NCBI GenBank assembly: GCA_019828595.1
Contig: JAHQRK010000011.1
Location: forward strand, 558,001-622,000
Origin: Aphanomyces cochlioides
Lineage: Eukaryota > Oomycota > Saprolegniomycetes > Saprolegniales > Verrucalvaceae
Length of the DNA: 64,000 nt
Direction of reading: 5' to 3'
Position numbers and translations under genes: made by a program
Shown here: piece after piece, positions 20,075 to 30,400 of the stretch
Numbering within the stretch: position 1 is the stretch's first letter
How the letters are laid out: each line of letters starts with the position of its first letter
Notes under the pieces: generated by a model
The model's database searches: none
What the model was told of the DNA's origin: nothing
Seen by the model: only the letters and a program-made list of their open reading frames with translations

Positions 20075-20236
20075 ATATAGAACATAGCCAATCTTCTGTG
20101 TTCTGAAAGTTGTTCGGACTGGTCATTAATTGTACCAATACTTGTTCTGTTATTTGTCAAAGGACTACGTATTAATCCGGATAATTATCCAGGATGTGCG
20201 AGTAATAAATATTGGGATGGACGGATTTCCCTATTA
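20075..20236 (+). repeat. Palindromic-element copy, left piece, interrupted by pogo element
   Basis: CCAATCTTCTGTGTTCTGAA, GTTCGGACTGGTCATTAATT, TCAAAGGACTACG and TTAATCCGGATAATTATCC follow the left-arm order of 12963-13458. Ends at TA 20235-20236, the pogo target duplication. It resumes at 21812. Confidence 0.75.
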
Positions 20237-21811
20237 CAGTCAACTCCATCAGTAGGGACCCCCATTAAAATAAATATACCTCTATATTTTATACAATATT
20301 TTATTATAAAGGTTTACTGCAAATCTATATTACCCAACGTTAAGTTCAGAGAAACGCAAAACGAGCAACTCCTCTGGCTCGTATTGAGCAACATACCGCA
20401 CATGCCTCCAGCAATTGGAAATGGTTTGCGCTGAGACCTCACTCCACGCCTCATACAACCACTGTAGGCTTTCATGAAGAGTGCATTTGTATGGGTTGAC
20501 GACACCGGCATCAGATCTTTCAACAGCGTTCTGCATCAGCTTCACTTTGTGACGCTTTTTGGTCGCGGCAATTATGCCGGCGTCTTGGGGCTGAAGCAGT
20601 GACGTTGTATTAACTGGTAGAAAGTGCAGCTTGACATTACTCATCGGCTTGACTTCTTTATGAGTAGAAACATTGTCAAGAAGAAGCAAGATTTTGCGAT
20701 TCTCTCTCGCCATGACTTCGTTCAAGTTTTCAAGCTAATCCTCGAAGATGCTTCGAGTCATTCAAGACTTTTTGTTGCTACAGTAAGTAAAACCATGCTC
20801 CCGTGTAGATTTACCATTGAAACAGCATGGTCGAGCAGCAGATCCAATGACAAGAGGGGGGAGTTTTTCACTTCCATCGGCATTCGCCGTGAACAAGACG
20901 GACACTCGCTTCTTGGACAGCTTCTTCCCTGCTCTAGGTTTTGTTGCAAGGCAACGGTTTGGTTCAGCGTTCCATGGTAAGCCTGACTCGTCACAGTTGA
21001 AAATGTCTCGCAATTGATAGGATTCAGTAAGCTTCATCAACTCCGGGACGGCTTGTTTTGCTGCTTTAAAGTCGGCATTTCCACTCTCACCATGCAAAAT
21101 GAACTCACGAATGTTGTGGCGCTTCTTGAAGCCAGTCAACCAGCCGCTGGACAGCTTCACATCGAGCTGATTCCCCATGCTTTGTAGAATGCGTTTAGCC
21201 TTCGTAGTAATTATTTGTCCAGATAACGCAATGCCGTCTTTTTCTTTGTTTTGAAACCACGACCAAAGTTCTGTTTCCAACTCGAGTGAAGCAAACGGAT
21301 GAACTTGCTTCCTGTCGGATTGCAATTGATCAGTGTCCAAGCCAAGGAGACGCGACTTGGTTTGGAGAATTCGAGTGATGGTGGACTTCGTCGGTGGTTT
21401 ATTGAGCTTAAATTCACGTGTCGCCCAAACGACAAGATCACTTCGAGTCCAATGCGGATTCTGTTCTTGGATTTTGACTATAGTAATCTTCTGTTTGATT
21501 GTCAAATGTTGGCGCATGGTCAATCAAGAAAGAAAGTGAATGCACACGGGCCTCTATCGATTGACTCCACCTCAAAACAATGACCATTCATTTAGATTTT
21601 TGAATTGCGTGATATCTTCAATCTCTTATACCTTTCATATATGAAAGCCTCTTATATGTTTTACCTTCGATGATGTTGCTGAGGTGCTGTCCTCATTGTT
21701 CGATGGTGAAATTGCCTCAGTATCGTGAAACCTTATGATATTATACCTTTCTGTTTTGAATTCTCTATAAATTAATATTGGCTGAGGGGTCCTTACTGGT
21801 AGAGTTGACTG
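20237..21811. mobile_element. pogo/Tigger-type DNA transposon, 1575 bp
   Basis: Terminal inverted repeats of 26 bp with 3 mismatches: CAGTCAACTCCATCAG... at 20237 and its partner CAGTCAACTCTACCAG... read inward from 21811. TA target duplication at 20235-20236 and 21812-21813. It contains one transposase gene on the minus strand with CENP-B-type DNA-binding and DDE_1 domains. The gene has two stop codons, so the element cannot move itself. Confidence 0.92.
20330..21517 (-). pseudogene. pogo/Tigger transposase (CENP-B HTH plus DDE_1), two nonsense codons
   Basis: 396 codons from ATG 21517 to TAA at 20330 in one frame. N-terminal HTH region (LTIKQKITIVKIQEQNP, STITRILQTKSRLL), Tc5-type HTH (SSGWLTGFKKRHNI), then DDE_1 with FNCDESGLPW (D1), LLLDNVSTH (D2) and LLQPQDAGIIAATKK (D3). 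The frame is never shifted but is cut twice: TGA at 20762-20764 and TAG at 20733-20735. Both lie where the family carries Trp, so each is a single G-to-A change from TGG. Everything else is intact, implying recent inactivation. Confidence 0.88.
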
Positions 21812-21855
21812 TATTTCCCCTTATTAAAATAAGGGGGTTTGGTCGAGAGCAAATT
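21812..21855 (+). repeat. Palindromic-element remnant after pogo
   Basis: TATTTCCCCTTATTAAAATAAGGGGGTTTGGTCGA continues the arm order (TTTCCC, then GGGTTTGGTCGA) of the element interrupted at 20236, then similarity is lost. Confidence 0.6.
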
Positions 21856-22549
21856 ATGGTCAAATTAAGGGCTCGTTATGCTCGCTTTTGTACCCCAGCT
21901 GTTTTAGACAACCAGCTGGAAAGTGTGTTACAGGAGGATAAATCCTGATGGGAGGGTGCAAATACCACTGCATTTAAACTGTACTAACTTAATATTTTTA
22001 CGACTAGCTTATGTAAATTCCGATGCTGGCCGCGTGGTTAGTGCTACATTAAATGAACCCGAATGTTGCGGGTTCGATTCCCAAAGGAGGGTGTAGTTTT
22101 TCGTTTTGCTGAAATGTGGTCCACCTTGTGGACTCCAAATTGTTGTTCAATTCAATCTCCATGGCTCATGATATCACGACATGGATTGAGCTAGAGGAGT
22201 CGCTGCAAGGCCCTACCTTACCTAACAGTAAAATAGTCGTTTCTGTTTATACATTAGCACTCAAAGTGAGGATTTATTATGCATTCGATATCATCAAAAG
22301 AGCCCGTGTTCACGATAAAATCATTCCTTAGGCAGTTTGCACTGTACACTCTATACTGTAGCCATGAGCAATTAACCCAAACTAAAGGCCAGTTGATGCT
22401 GTGCCTATTATCATTATAATCTAAACGCTGCAAACTAGCTGAGTTACCTGGTCATTTCACCCAGCAGCTTCTCTAAGGCATGTTACACAAGGGGGCAGTC
22501 TAGAGATTGAGGTTGCAATGTAACCAATTCGTGAATCATAGGCACATCG
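21856..22549. other. Repeat-island sequence without genes
   Basis: About 700 bp, short frames only. Contains a tRNA-like stretch at about 22025-22098. Otherwise nothing recognised. Confidence 0.4.
22025..22098 (+). other. tRNA-like sequence (possible tRNA-derived SINE or pseudo-tRNA)
   Basis: An A-box-like TGGCCGCGTGGTTAGTGC is followed 27 nt later by a good B box, GGTTCGATTCC. An ACATT/AATGT stem lies between them but with an 11-nt loop instead of 7. The acceptor and T stems pair poorly, so it is not a functional tRNA as read. Confidence 0.35.
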
Positions 22550-22986
22550 TGAATGAGGATTGCAGTGGTGAACCAACAATGAAGTTGGAGACAAGAATGA
22601 AAGCTGTAGTTTCTTAGCTGAGAAATCAATCGATAAGTCACCTTGGCGACTAAGCATCACAACAGAAACTGCTATGGTTACTTCCTATTCTCTTATAGCC
22701 ATCAAGAGCTGCAGCTCTTGATTGCAGAGACACACCCAAAGAACACTGAGTAGAGTCGGAGGTAGGCTTCGACTCTACTTAGTGTTCTTCGGGTGGGTCG
22801 GTTACTGATGAGAGGACTGCAATTTCGAGCTGCTGCTCTTGAAGCCTTTAGAGAACAGCGAATAATCACAGGAGTTTCTGTTTTGAAGTGAAGTCGCTGA
22901 GATGATTCATCGATGATGCCGGTGGCTCTGATAGGGAAACGCCACATCTGCAATTTCATTGTTGACGCCGAGGCATTCCTCATTCA
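22550..22986. repeat. Giant imperfect palindrome A
   Basis: Arms meet near 22764. The core stem pairs CCCAAAGAACACTGAGTAGA with TCTACTTAGTGTTCTTCGGG. Outer blocks mirrored: TGAATGAGGA at 22550 with TCCTCATTCA at 22977, ACAGAAACT, ATTCTCTTA, CAAGAGCTGCAGCTCTTG. No coding capacity. Downstream flank TCTAGTGTAGCCTGAAGTCC is shared with palindrome B about 508 bp away. Confidence 0.75.
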
Positions 22987-23053
22987 GTCTAGTGTAGCCT
23001 GAAGTCCTAATAACTGTCTCTGACTGCGAATTCACTAAGTTGCAGATATAAGA

Positions 23054-23410
23054 TTAAGCCACAGACAGCAATCGATATATAACAGTGGCGAATATACTTC
23101 ACAACAAATATACTCTTTGGTTACTTGCTGTTCTCTAGGAGCCTTCAAGATCTGTAGCTTGTGATTGTAGAGTCTTCAAGAGCTACACCTTGTGATTGTA
23201 GCTTTCTTTCATCGCTCATCTTGCGGTCAACCACCGGCTCTACTTGCAACACGAAGCAGAGCCGGTGGTTGGTGACAAGATAAGCGATGGAAGACTCTAC
23301 AATCACAAGGTGTAGCTCTTGAAGACTGTAGAGAACAGTAAGAACCCATAGCAGTTTCTAGTGTGAAGTTTAGTCGTCGGAGTGATTCGTCGATTGATAT
23401 CTGTGGCTCC
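23054..23410. repeat. Giant imperfect palindrome B
   Basis: Core stem CAACCACCGGCTCT pairs with AGAGCCGGTGGTTG (23228-23272). Arms extend through TCTTCAAGAGCTACACCTTG, TGTGATTGTAGAG and GCCACAGA. Sequence outside the core resembles palindrome A, so A and B are probably diverged copies of one element. Confidence 0.75.
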
Positions 23411-24105
23411 GATACGTAAACTACATCTATCGCCCTCGTCTGCCATTCCATTGTTGTGAACGTCACGGTATTGCTCATTCAACGCACGATGAAGTCTAGT
23501 GTAGCCTAAAAGTCCTAATGACTGTTCCTTCTCGCTTCACGAGTACATAGCAGCTAGATGAACCCCGATAAATAAATTTTTGCAAAATGCTCTCGTCAGG
23601 ACTCGAACCCGCAATGTCCAGCTTAATAATCTCCAAGCTAAACGCATTGGACCACCTGAAGCATTGATATTACATGTAATTGTTCACAAAAAAATATTTT
23701 TCATCTTTAAACGACCAGAATTGGTGAGTGTGAGATGTTTCGTAAGGTGAGGTATTTCAAATTGGTAAACGAACAGTCTTTCTTGAGCTTATGGCCTCTT
23801 TTCGTGGCAAAGACTACTAATAAAATGAGCTCCCTGCTCAGACCAGTGAGCTTCACTCATGGATTCTTTTGCTGCAAGCCTTGTTGATTCCATTTCTTCG
23901 TATGAGGTTGCGATCGCTGAAAAGTGGGACGTGTAACAATCTTAACTACCAATGAAAGTACAAGGCCCATGTACTCGCATTTTGGGCTCATATTTTGGCA
24001 AAAAAATAAACTCGTTTGACGACGTATTAATATGTAAATATAAAAATTACATTTAATTGAAAAAAAGAGATCCATGCCCCTATTTTTATTATGTGCACGT
24101 AATAA
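23411..24105. other. Repeat-island edge without genes
   Basis: About 700 bp, AT-rich toward the right. Holds a tRNA-like stretch on the minus strand at about 23585-23665. Near 24090-24105 GTGCACGTAATAA resembles the palindromic-element arm. Confidence 0.4.
23585..23665 (-). other. tRNA-like sequence, probable pseudo-tRNA
   Basis: Minus strand: AATGCTT...GAGCATT can form a 7-bp acceptor stem, AGCTT/AAGCT an anticodon-type stem with a 10-nt loop, and GCGGGTTCGAGTCC a B box and T arm. The enlarged anticodon loop and three extra bases before the acceptor strand argue against a working tRNA. The TTGCGGGTTCGA core is shared with the sequence at 22025. Confidence 0.35.
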
Positions 24106-24144
24106 CGGTTGCCAGACGGGCCCTAAGGGCCCGTCTGGCAACCG
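24106..24144. repeat. Perfect 39-bp palindrome: two Harbinger-type termini sharing one TAA
   Basis: CGGTTGCCAGACGGGCCC (24106-24123), TAA, then its exact reverse complement (24127-24144). The GGGCCCGTCTGG end matches the first 12 bases of Harbinger element 2. Confidence 0.85.
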
Positions 24145-24373
24145 AAAATATTACAATAAATAGGCCCAAAATGCCATTTTGAGCCCAAATTCAATAATTT
24201 AGGTCAAAATATGAACTTGTTTATCTCCAAGAGTTTTGCACCAAATCCAATATTTGTGGTTGGGATATACTCAGTGGAGGCTCCCAAAATGCCATTTTGA
24301 ATATGCCATAAATCGTTGATCCCAATTTTGCTGAAAATGGCATATTGATTTTGAAATTTTGCCAGACGTACCC
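24127..24373. mobile_element. Harbinger-type MITE, 247 bp
   Basis: Left end GGGCCCGTCTGGCAACCG, right end GCCAGACGTACCC, flanked by TAA on both sides (24124-24126 and 24374-24376). AT-rich, non-coding. The terminal 12 bases match Harbinger element 2 (41789), so that family could have mobilised it. It ends about 44 bp before the start codon of the gene at 24420 and may contribute to its 5' region. Confidence 0.75.
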
Positions 24374-24419
24374 TAAACTTAAATAGTTGAATGATTTGGT
24401 GCGAGATTCCCTGTTTCAC

Positions 24420-25892
24420 ATGCGATCGCTTGGCGGTGGAGGACGGCGGCCGAAATGCTGCGGCATACGTGTCAATCTCATTGCTCTCTTGTCCGCGTGT
24501 GTTGTCTTTATGTTGATCTTCTATGTGTGGTGCATCACGCAGTTTCAGTGGGGTGAGGAGCGTCCGCACAGCCTTTTTCGACAGGAAAAACGAATCAACG
24601 CCAAACTTGACCAGACAGCTCCGGGTTCGCAAACTGCCACGTTGTTGCCGCACCTTGAGTCTCTTCAACCTGTTAAAGAGCGCTTACCTACTACAACTCT
24701 CATCAGTAAACCAAGCTTGATGACAACCTCGCTTGACCCAACCCAAGCACCAATAACAACAAGGCATGAACCAACGAGGGCACCAACAACGACAACTCTT
24801 AAATCAACTCGAACGCCAACAACAACCACGGTTCTAACTACCCCGGCTCCAAAAACCACAACGATTGAGCCAACTCGTGCGAAAACAACGTTCAAGGTTG
24901 AGTCAACCAGAGCAGCGACAAACATCTCATCAAGCAAACCAGAATCAACGGCGCCATTTCTCCCACCAAAGGCACCCGAGACTCCTCCCACATCCTCAGC
25001 ACTGGTATCTCCGAATGGCTCAAATTTTACTCACCCTGGCCATGTTGAATTGTCTTCATTCGAGGCATGGCAAGCGTATTTGGAAGCATCCAAGAGCGAC
25101 GTGTCTTCAGGTCCCTTATTCCTCCTCTTCCTTTGCGACAAGGACAGTGCAACAGGCCGTCACTGGTCAACTCTTTGTGATCAAGCAGAAGCGAGCGTCT
25201 ACACTACTTTTTCCTCCGTCGTTGGATCGAAATCGTCCTATCGTTTGGTAACGATCCGCGTCGGCTCTGAAGCCTCTTTCAATGACACACACCCATTTAA
25301 AGCAGACTTCGACCTTCGACTCCATGCTGTGCCATGCTTGATGCGATATTCTCGCAACTCTCAAGGCTATGGTGAAACCGAATTTGTCCTTGAAGGCGTC
25401 AATGCTGCTGATACCGGCCTGCTCGAGTACGCTTTCCACCAAGGCAACAATTTGGTGCATAAGTCTGTGGAAACTGTAACGGACTTTGCAAGTCTCAAGC
25501 GCATGATGCGGCTCTTCGAAGACAGTCAGCCGACCTATTTGCTCTTTATATCGGGGGCCTGGCCTCAAAATCAGCGCATGTGGTGCGTCTACTGCCGTTT
25601 CCGAGAGGCTGTCGTTGAGTATGCGTTCCACAAGTACGCAGCACCCGATGCCAAGTTGATCAAAGTCCGAGTGGCCGCCCTTCCTGTCGAATGGAACCAA
25701 AACAACCCTTTCAAGAAGTTTGATGTGCCTTTCATTCCGTACTTGCAAATCGTCCACCTCGATTTATTTGAGCACGTGTTTTACCAGCCGTACCGAGGAC
25801 ATTTGGACGATGTGGAAACTCTCAAAGCTGTATTTGAACGCGATGCATACTATGCAGCGCAAGACGAAGAAACGGTGCCGGGTATTCCATAG
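24420..25892 (+). CDS. Type II membrane protein with mucin-like stalk and two thioredoxin-like domains, 490 aa
   Basis: The first ATG in frame is 24420 (MRSLGGGGRRPKCCG). A basic N-terminus is followed by one membrane helix (residues about 20-40, VNLIALLSACVVFMLIFYVW), so the rest faces the secretory lumen or outside. Residues about 75-195 are a Thr/Pro-rich stalk with repeats such as EPTRAPTTTT, likely O-glycosylated. Two similar domains follow, each with the TXNDC17/DUF953-like pattern: GPLFLLFLCDKD...WSTLCDQAE and QPTYLLFISGAWP...MWCVYCRFREA. Only the second keeps a CxxC (CVYC). A redox or binding role in the secretory pathway is inference. A MITE lies just upstream. Confidence 0.72.
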   Translation: MRSLGGGGRRPKCCGIRVNLIALLSACVVFMLIFYVWCITQFQWGEERPHSLFRQEKRINAKLDQTAPGSQTATLLPHLESLQPVKERLPTTTLISKPSLMTTSLDPTQAPITTRHEPTRAPTTTTLKSTRTPTTTTVLTTPAPKTTTIEPTRAKTTFKVESTRAATNISSSKPESTAPFLPPKAPETPPTSSALVSPNGSNFTHPGHVELSSFEAWQAYLEASKSDVSSGPLFLLFLCDKDSATGRHWSTLCDQAEASVYTTFSSVVGSKSSYRLVTIRVGSEASFNDTHPFKADFDLRLHAVPCLMRYSRNSQGYGETEFVLEGVNAADTGLLEYAFHQGNNLVHKSVETVTDFASLKRMMRLFEDSQPTYLLFISGAWPQNQRMWCVYCRFREAVVEYAFHKYAAPDAKLIKVRVAALPVEWNQNNPFKKFDVPFIPYLQIVHLDLFEHVFYQPYRGHLDDVETLKAVFERDAYYAAQDEETVPGIP

Positions 25893-25968
25893 CCGATTGC
25901 AAAAACTTCGTGAAGGAAGATGCTATTAACCTGGTTAAATACGACGAGACGAAGCCTCGGAGAGGAAG

Positions 25969-26574
25969 TCATGCTAGCTGAACAGCGTCGACCTGGTTGA
26001 GCACGCCTCGTTCCGCTAAAAAGTTGGTGTACCGTGTAAAGTTCAATCCGAAGAAGTCTTCAACAACGTGGAGAAGATCCGTGACATCGCACGCGGACGT
26101 CTTGGACCGTTGGCTCCCCGTGAGCATGAGCAATTGATGTTGCCGCATCATTTGAACCAGCCCGACGAGCGTCAGGACAAACTGCTGAAGCATCGCTTGG
26201 CGCTTGTCAAGATTGATCGACGTGGAGTAGAACGGTTTCTTTGGCGGGAATTCCATCGCTTCGATGTCTTGGAGCGTCGTCTTGCACATGGAACACCCGG
26301 TCCGCTTGGCCATTTGTTTTACCATCGTTTGGCGCAAGTCGCGAAATTCAGAGTACCGTCGATGCACGATCCACCGCGTTTTGCCGAGATTGACTTCAAC
26401 CGTGTATTCAATGTGGTTGTCCATATCCCGCGATGCCAAGAGCCACGCAGCCATGTATTCTGAGTACTCAGCGTCGCCTGGTGGAGCTTGGAGCATATAC
26501 TTTGGATCTTTGCTCAACTCGACGCTGTCTCCAAACCGCCACCCCGCGCGTGACGAGATTTTGTCTGGCGCCAT
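25969..26574 (-). CDS. PX domain protein, 201 aa
   Basis: Single exon. A PX (Phox homology) fold is indicated by IEYTVEVNLGKTRWIVHRRYSEFRDL, with the RRYSEF phosphoinositide-binding signature, the proline stretch EFPPKKPFY and KRQAMLQQFVLTLVGL. PX domains bind phosphatidylinositol 3-phosphate on endosomes, so a membrane-trafficking adaptor is likely. No BAR or other domain is present; the protein is little more than the PX module. CSMCKTT between strands may be an insertion. Convergent with the gene ending at 25892, 76 bp away. Confidence 0.85.
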   Translation of the reverse strand: MAPDKISSRAGWRFGDSVELSKDPKYMLQAPPGDAEYSEYMAAWLLASRDMDNHIEYTVEVNLGKTRWIVHRRYSEFRDLRQTMVKQMAKRTGCSMCKTTLQDIEAMEFPPKKPFYSTSINLDKRQAMLQQFVLTLVGLVQMMRQHQLLMLTGSQRSKTSACDVTDLLHVVEDFFGLNFTRYTNFLAERGVLNQVDAVQLA

Positions 26575-27411
26575 CTTGTGTCCAAATCAAAAGTGCACCA
26601 AAGGGCTTCTATTTCCAGCCCCATCAAGCGGTTTCGCCCCTCGACGAGTGTCTCCGGAACGATCCCATCGCCTTCAGGTGATGTCGATCTTTTTTGTGCA
26701 TCTATTTTCATCGAACGGTTGTCAACATCGATATTTTATATTAATATTCCAGCAAGTTAATTCAAATCAGTCTCTTTATATTACATTCTTATATTTTTAA
26801 TTCGTATACGTTTATTTTTATTCAAAATTAAATGAATCTACAATGTCGATACATAAATATGTACTTTACACATGTCGTTGCCACCAACTTGCTCCATGAC
26901 GATATCAAGCCAGGAAATCGATGGACACGAAGCTCTGGAGCTGGCCTAGAAGGGCATCTGGGAATAGAATCAAAGCCCCATCGTGTTGGGCTTTCAGTGG
27001 TTTGTTTTATGTAATTCTCGTGGGATGACGTTAAACGCGAGCTTTTGTTCAATCGAACAAAATTTGCTGGAGGACCGAAGAATCCTAGATGTTCCATGAA
27101 ACCTCATTGGGCTGATGATGCATGTATCCATGGCCAGGATTTCATGGAAACAAGTGTGTTTCTCGCCATAAGGATGAGAAACTTGGACTTGCCACCTTCA
27201 CACTCCAACGTGGCTGGCCATGGTGTAGCCTCCATGTGGCGAGACAAAGATTGCGTGGGGATATCAAAATTTGATTCCTACAGTCAAATTCTCATGCTTG
27301 TAAATTGTGAGCTCGTAGACTACACGGTGAAGGTCCTTCGGAGAATAGTCTCGTACTTGCTGGACGTATGCGACGACGTAAACCGCAACGTGGTTGAGTC
27401 TACCTCTTGTT
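26575..27411. other. Spacer, no gene recognised
   Basis: About 840 bp between the PX gene start and the topoisomerase II stop. AT-rich near 26740-26860. Short frames only. Confidence 0.5.
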
Positions 27412-30400
27412 CTATTGATGGTTGTATTGATACTGCTGGTCTGTTGCTAGAAGCGCTCGTTTCAAAACAAGCAACTCTTCTTTCCACATTTCCACGGCCG
27501 ATGTCGCATCCAGTCGCGTCAGCTCGCGCGATTTACTCTCTAATTCACCTTGCAATTTGGTCGTATACTCTTCTGTGAATTGGAGAAACGACGTCTTGAG
27601 TAAATAGTCGAAGTCGTTCTCGAGTGAATCTGATACGTCTTCGTTGGCATCACGCAGCGCGCCGATCGTATCATATCCCTCAGCCCGCAACCGAGCCACC
27701 TAGACAAAAAACTATGTCACAATTGTATCTCAAGCGCACGACTTACCACTTGGGCTTTTGTCGGCCGGGATGACCACATTGATCGCAGATCGCTATCTGT
27801 CGACACCATCGCTTGGACAAATCGGACTCGATTCTCCAGTCGTTTCACCTCGCGCGACGTTTTTTCAACGAGAAATTTCTTGCGCCGCTCGTAGAGCTCG
27901 AGGCGAACGGGGTAAAACGCATCAAGAATCTCTTCACTAGACGCGTACTTTTGTAGTTTGCCCGCGGCGTCAAACGCGTGCATGTTGGTCGTGTTGACGT
28001 TCGATTCGAGCTTGAACCACTTGACCCAGTCGACGTTTTCGTTGAGAAGGCTCGAGTCTTCTTTCTATATACATGCACATGATTAAGCCAAGTCCGCCGG
28101 GAGGGGTCGTACCAGGACAACGACTTGGAAGCAGACAGTTTGGTCGGTGTGATGCTCGGTAAAGCTTTGGATTTTCTTGGCTGCGACCAATCCCCATAGA
28201 AAGCTCTTGTAGTCTTCAATGGACTTCCCGAGTGGTAATTCGGAAATCTCCAACGTCCAGCTCTTCTTCTTGTCATGGAGAACTTTGATGACACCCTCGG
28301 TCATAAATCCATTTTCTCTCTGGACGACTGGGCCGTGAAATCCCTTGATCCAAGGCTCACATGGTGCCGACTTGTCTTTATTTTCAAATCGCTCCAATAG
28401 TCGATCGATCAACTCAATGGGGTGATGGCAGGGAACATTTGTCGACCAGCCTGTGCCAATGCCGTCTGCACCATTGACCAGCAACATGGGCAAAATCGGT
28501 ACATAATATTCAGGTTCTACAATTTGACCGTCGTCTTCAACATAGTTCAAGAGCGGTTCGTCCGTCGCAGGAAAGATCAATCGAGCATGGGGTTGCAAGT
28601 AAGTAAAGATGTAACGAGGACTGGCTGCGTCTTTGCCACCTTGGAGCCGTGTACCAAATTGACCTGATGGCACGAGTAGAGGCACATTGTTTGAGCCGAC
28701 AAAATCCTGAGCCATGTTGATAATCGTGCTGTGCAAAGAGGCTTCACCGTGATGATACGCCGTGTGTTCGGCGCAATAGCCCGCCAGCTGAGCGACTTTC
28801 ATCTCTTTTGTCAGGTTGCGGCGAAAGCATGCAAATAAAACTTTGCGTTGAGAGGGTTTGAGTCCATCAATGACATTTGGGATCGATCGGATGTTGTCCG
28901 CGTGGGAAAACTGAATCAACTCTGAGTGGACAAATTGGCCAAGGGGCATTTCAGACAAGCGTTCAAAGATAAAATCGCGCGGATTTGACTGCGAGAGCCA
29001 TACTTTTCGCTCGGCGACGCGATCTTTGCTGAAAACCATGGCCAGCGCATCCCCGTCTTCTGGTGATTTCCACGTAAAACCCACTTGATGATCAGCCAAC
29101 GCTTGAAAGTATTCTTTGCCTTCTTTTGACGTGCTCGTACCGAGACCTTTGTAATATTTCACGTGATGCTTTTGTTGGGGGTGTTCTGTTTTCCAGGCTT
29201 CGTATTCTGGCACACTAAAGAATGGAATGATTTCTTTGCCTGTGTGGACTTTCAGCAGCGGCGTCAAGAAGGCGCTCACATAGCCAGTTTCAAGCAGCGC
29301 TGGCCAAAACTTGTGGAATAGATTCAAGAGTAGGCCTTTAATATGCGAGCCATCATGATCCTGATCGGTCATAATCATTACGTGGCCATATCTACGAGCA
29401 ATTCATTAGACCTACAACTCTCCAATGTTTACTTACCGAAGTGTGGCGCGTTCATCATCTGTGTCGTATTTAAGTCCAGGTTTGAGCCCTAGAATTGTGC
29501 ACAAGTGGCCAAATTCCGCGTTCTTGGTCAACTGAGCGTCTGTGGCATCTCGGACATTGAGAAATTTTCCACGAAGAGGAAACACGCCGTAGCTGTCACG
29601 CCCGACAACACTCAACCCAGCGACAGCGAGTGCTTTTGCCGAATCGCCTTCCGTCAAGATCAACGTACACTCGTTGGCTCTGGCACTGCCTGCCCAATTG
29701 GCATCTTCGAGTTTTGGAACATGAACGGCTTTCTTGGCCACTTTCTTGATTAAAGCCGTGCGGTGTTTAGTCTTGACGGCGGTGATCACGCGCTCTACAA
29801 TCCCAGAGGATGTCACAACTTGGCGAAGGAATTTGTCCGTCAAAACACACGATGAGCCGTACATTTCAGGCTTGGAAGTAAGGCATTCCTTCATCTGAGA
29901 GTCAAAAGTTGGATTTTCAATCAAACACTTGACGAAGAGCGCAATATGCGGCTTTATCTGCGAGACTTGGAGACTATTAAGGTCTCGATGGCGCGTTTGG
30001 ACTGCATCGGCAACGCGGCGGACAATTTGTTCCAGCACTGCTTGGACATGCGTGCCACCTCGTGTTGTTGTCATTCCATTTACAAAGCTTACTTGTGTGA
30101 ACCCGACATCCGACGGCAAGATGCCAACTTCCCATCGTTTGTTCACTTTAGCGTATAATGCTGGGGAAGCATCCGTAGTCGTCGCGCCTTCAAAAGCTTG
30201 AATGTATGATTCAAAGCCAGAGAGATGCACAGGAGCGCCATTGAGCTTTACGTCAACACCGGGCAAACACCCCGCAACGTCTACAACACGCTTGGACAAC
30301 ACAGCGACCATATCTGAAGTCAACGTGGACATGTGAAACTTGTCCAGGTCGGGGCTGAACGTAATATGCGTGAAGTTCGGGCCGTCATATGCCTCGATTA

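Noticed and set aside
24387..24419. Start of the thioredoxin-like gene at 24387
   Set aside because: That codon is TTG; the first ATG in frame is 24420.
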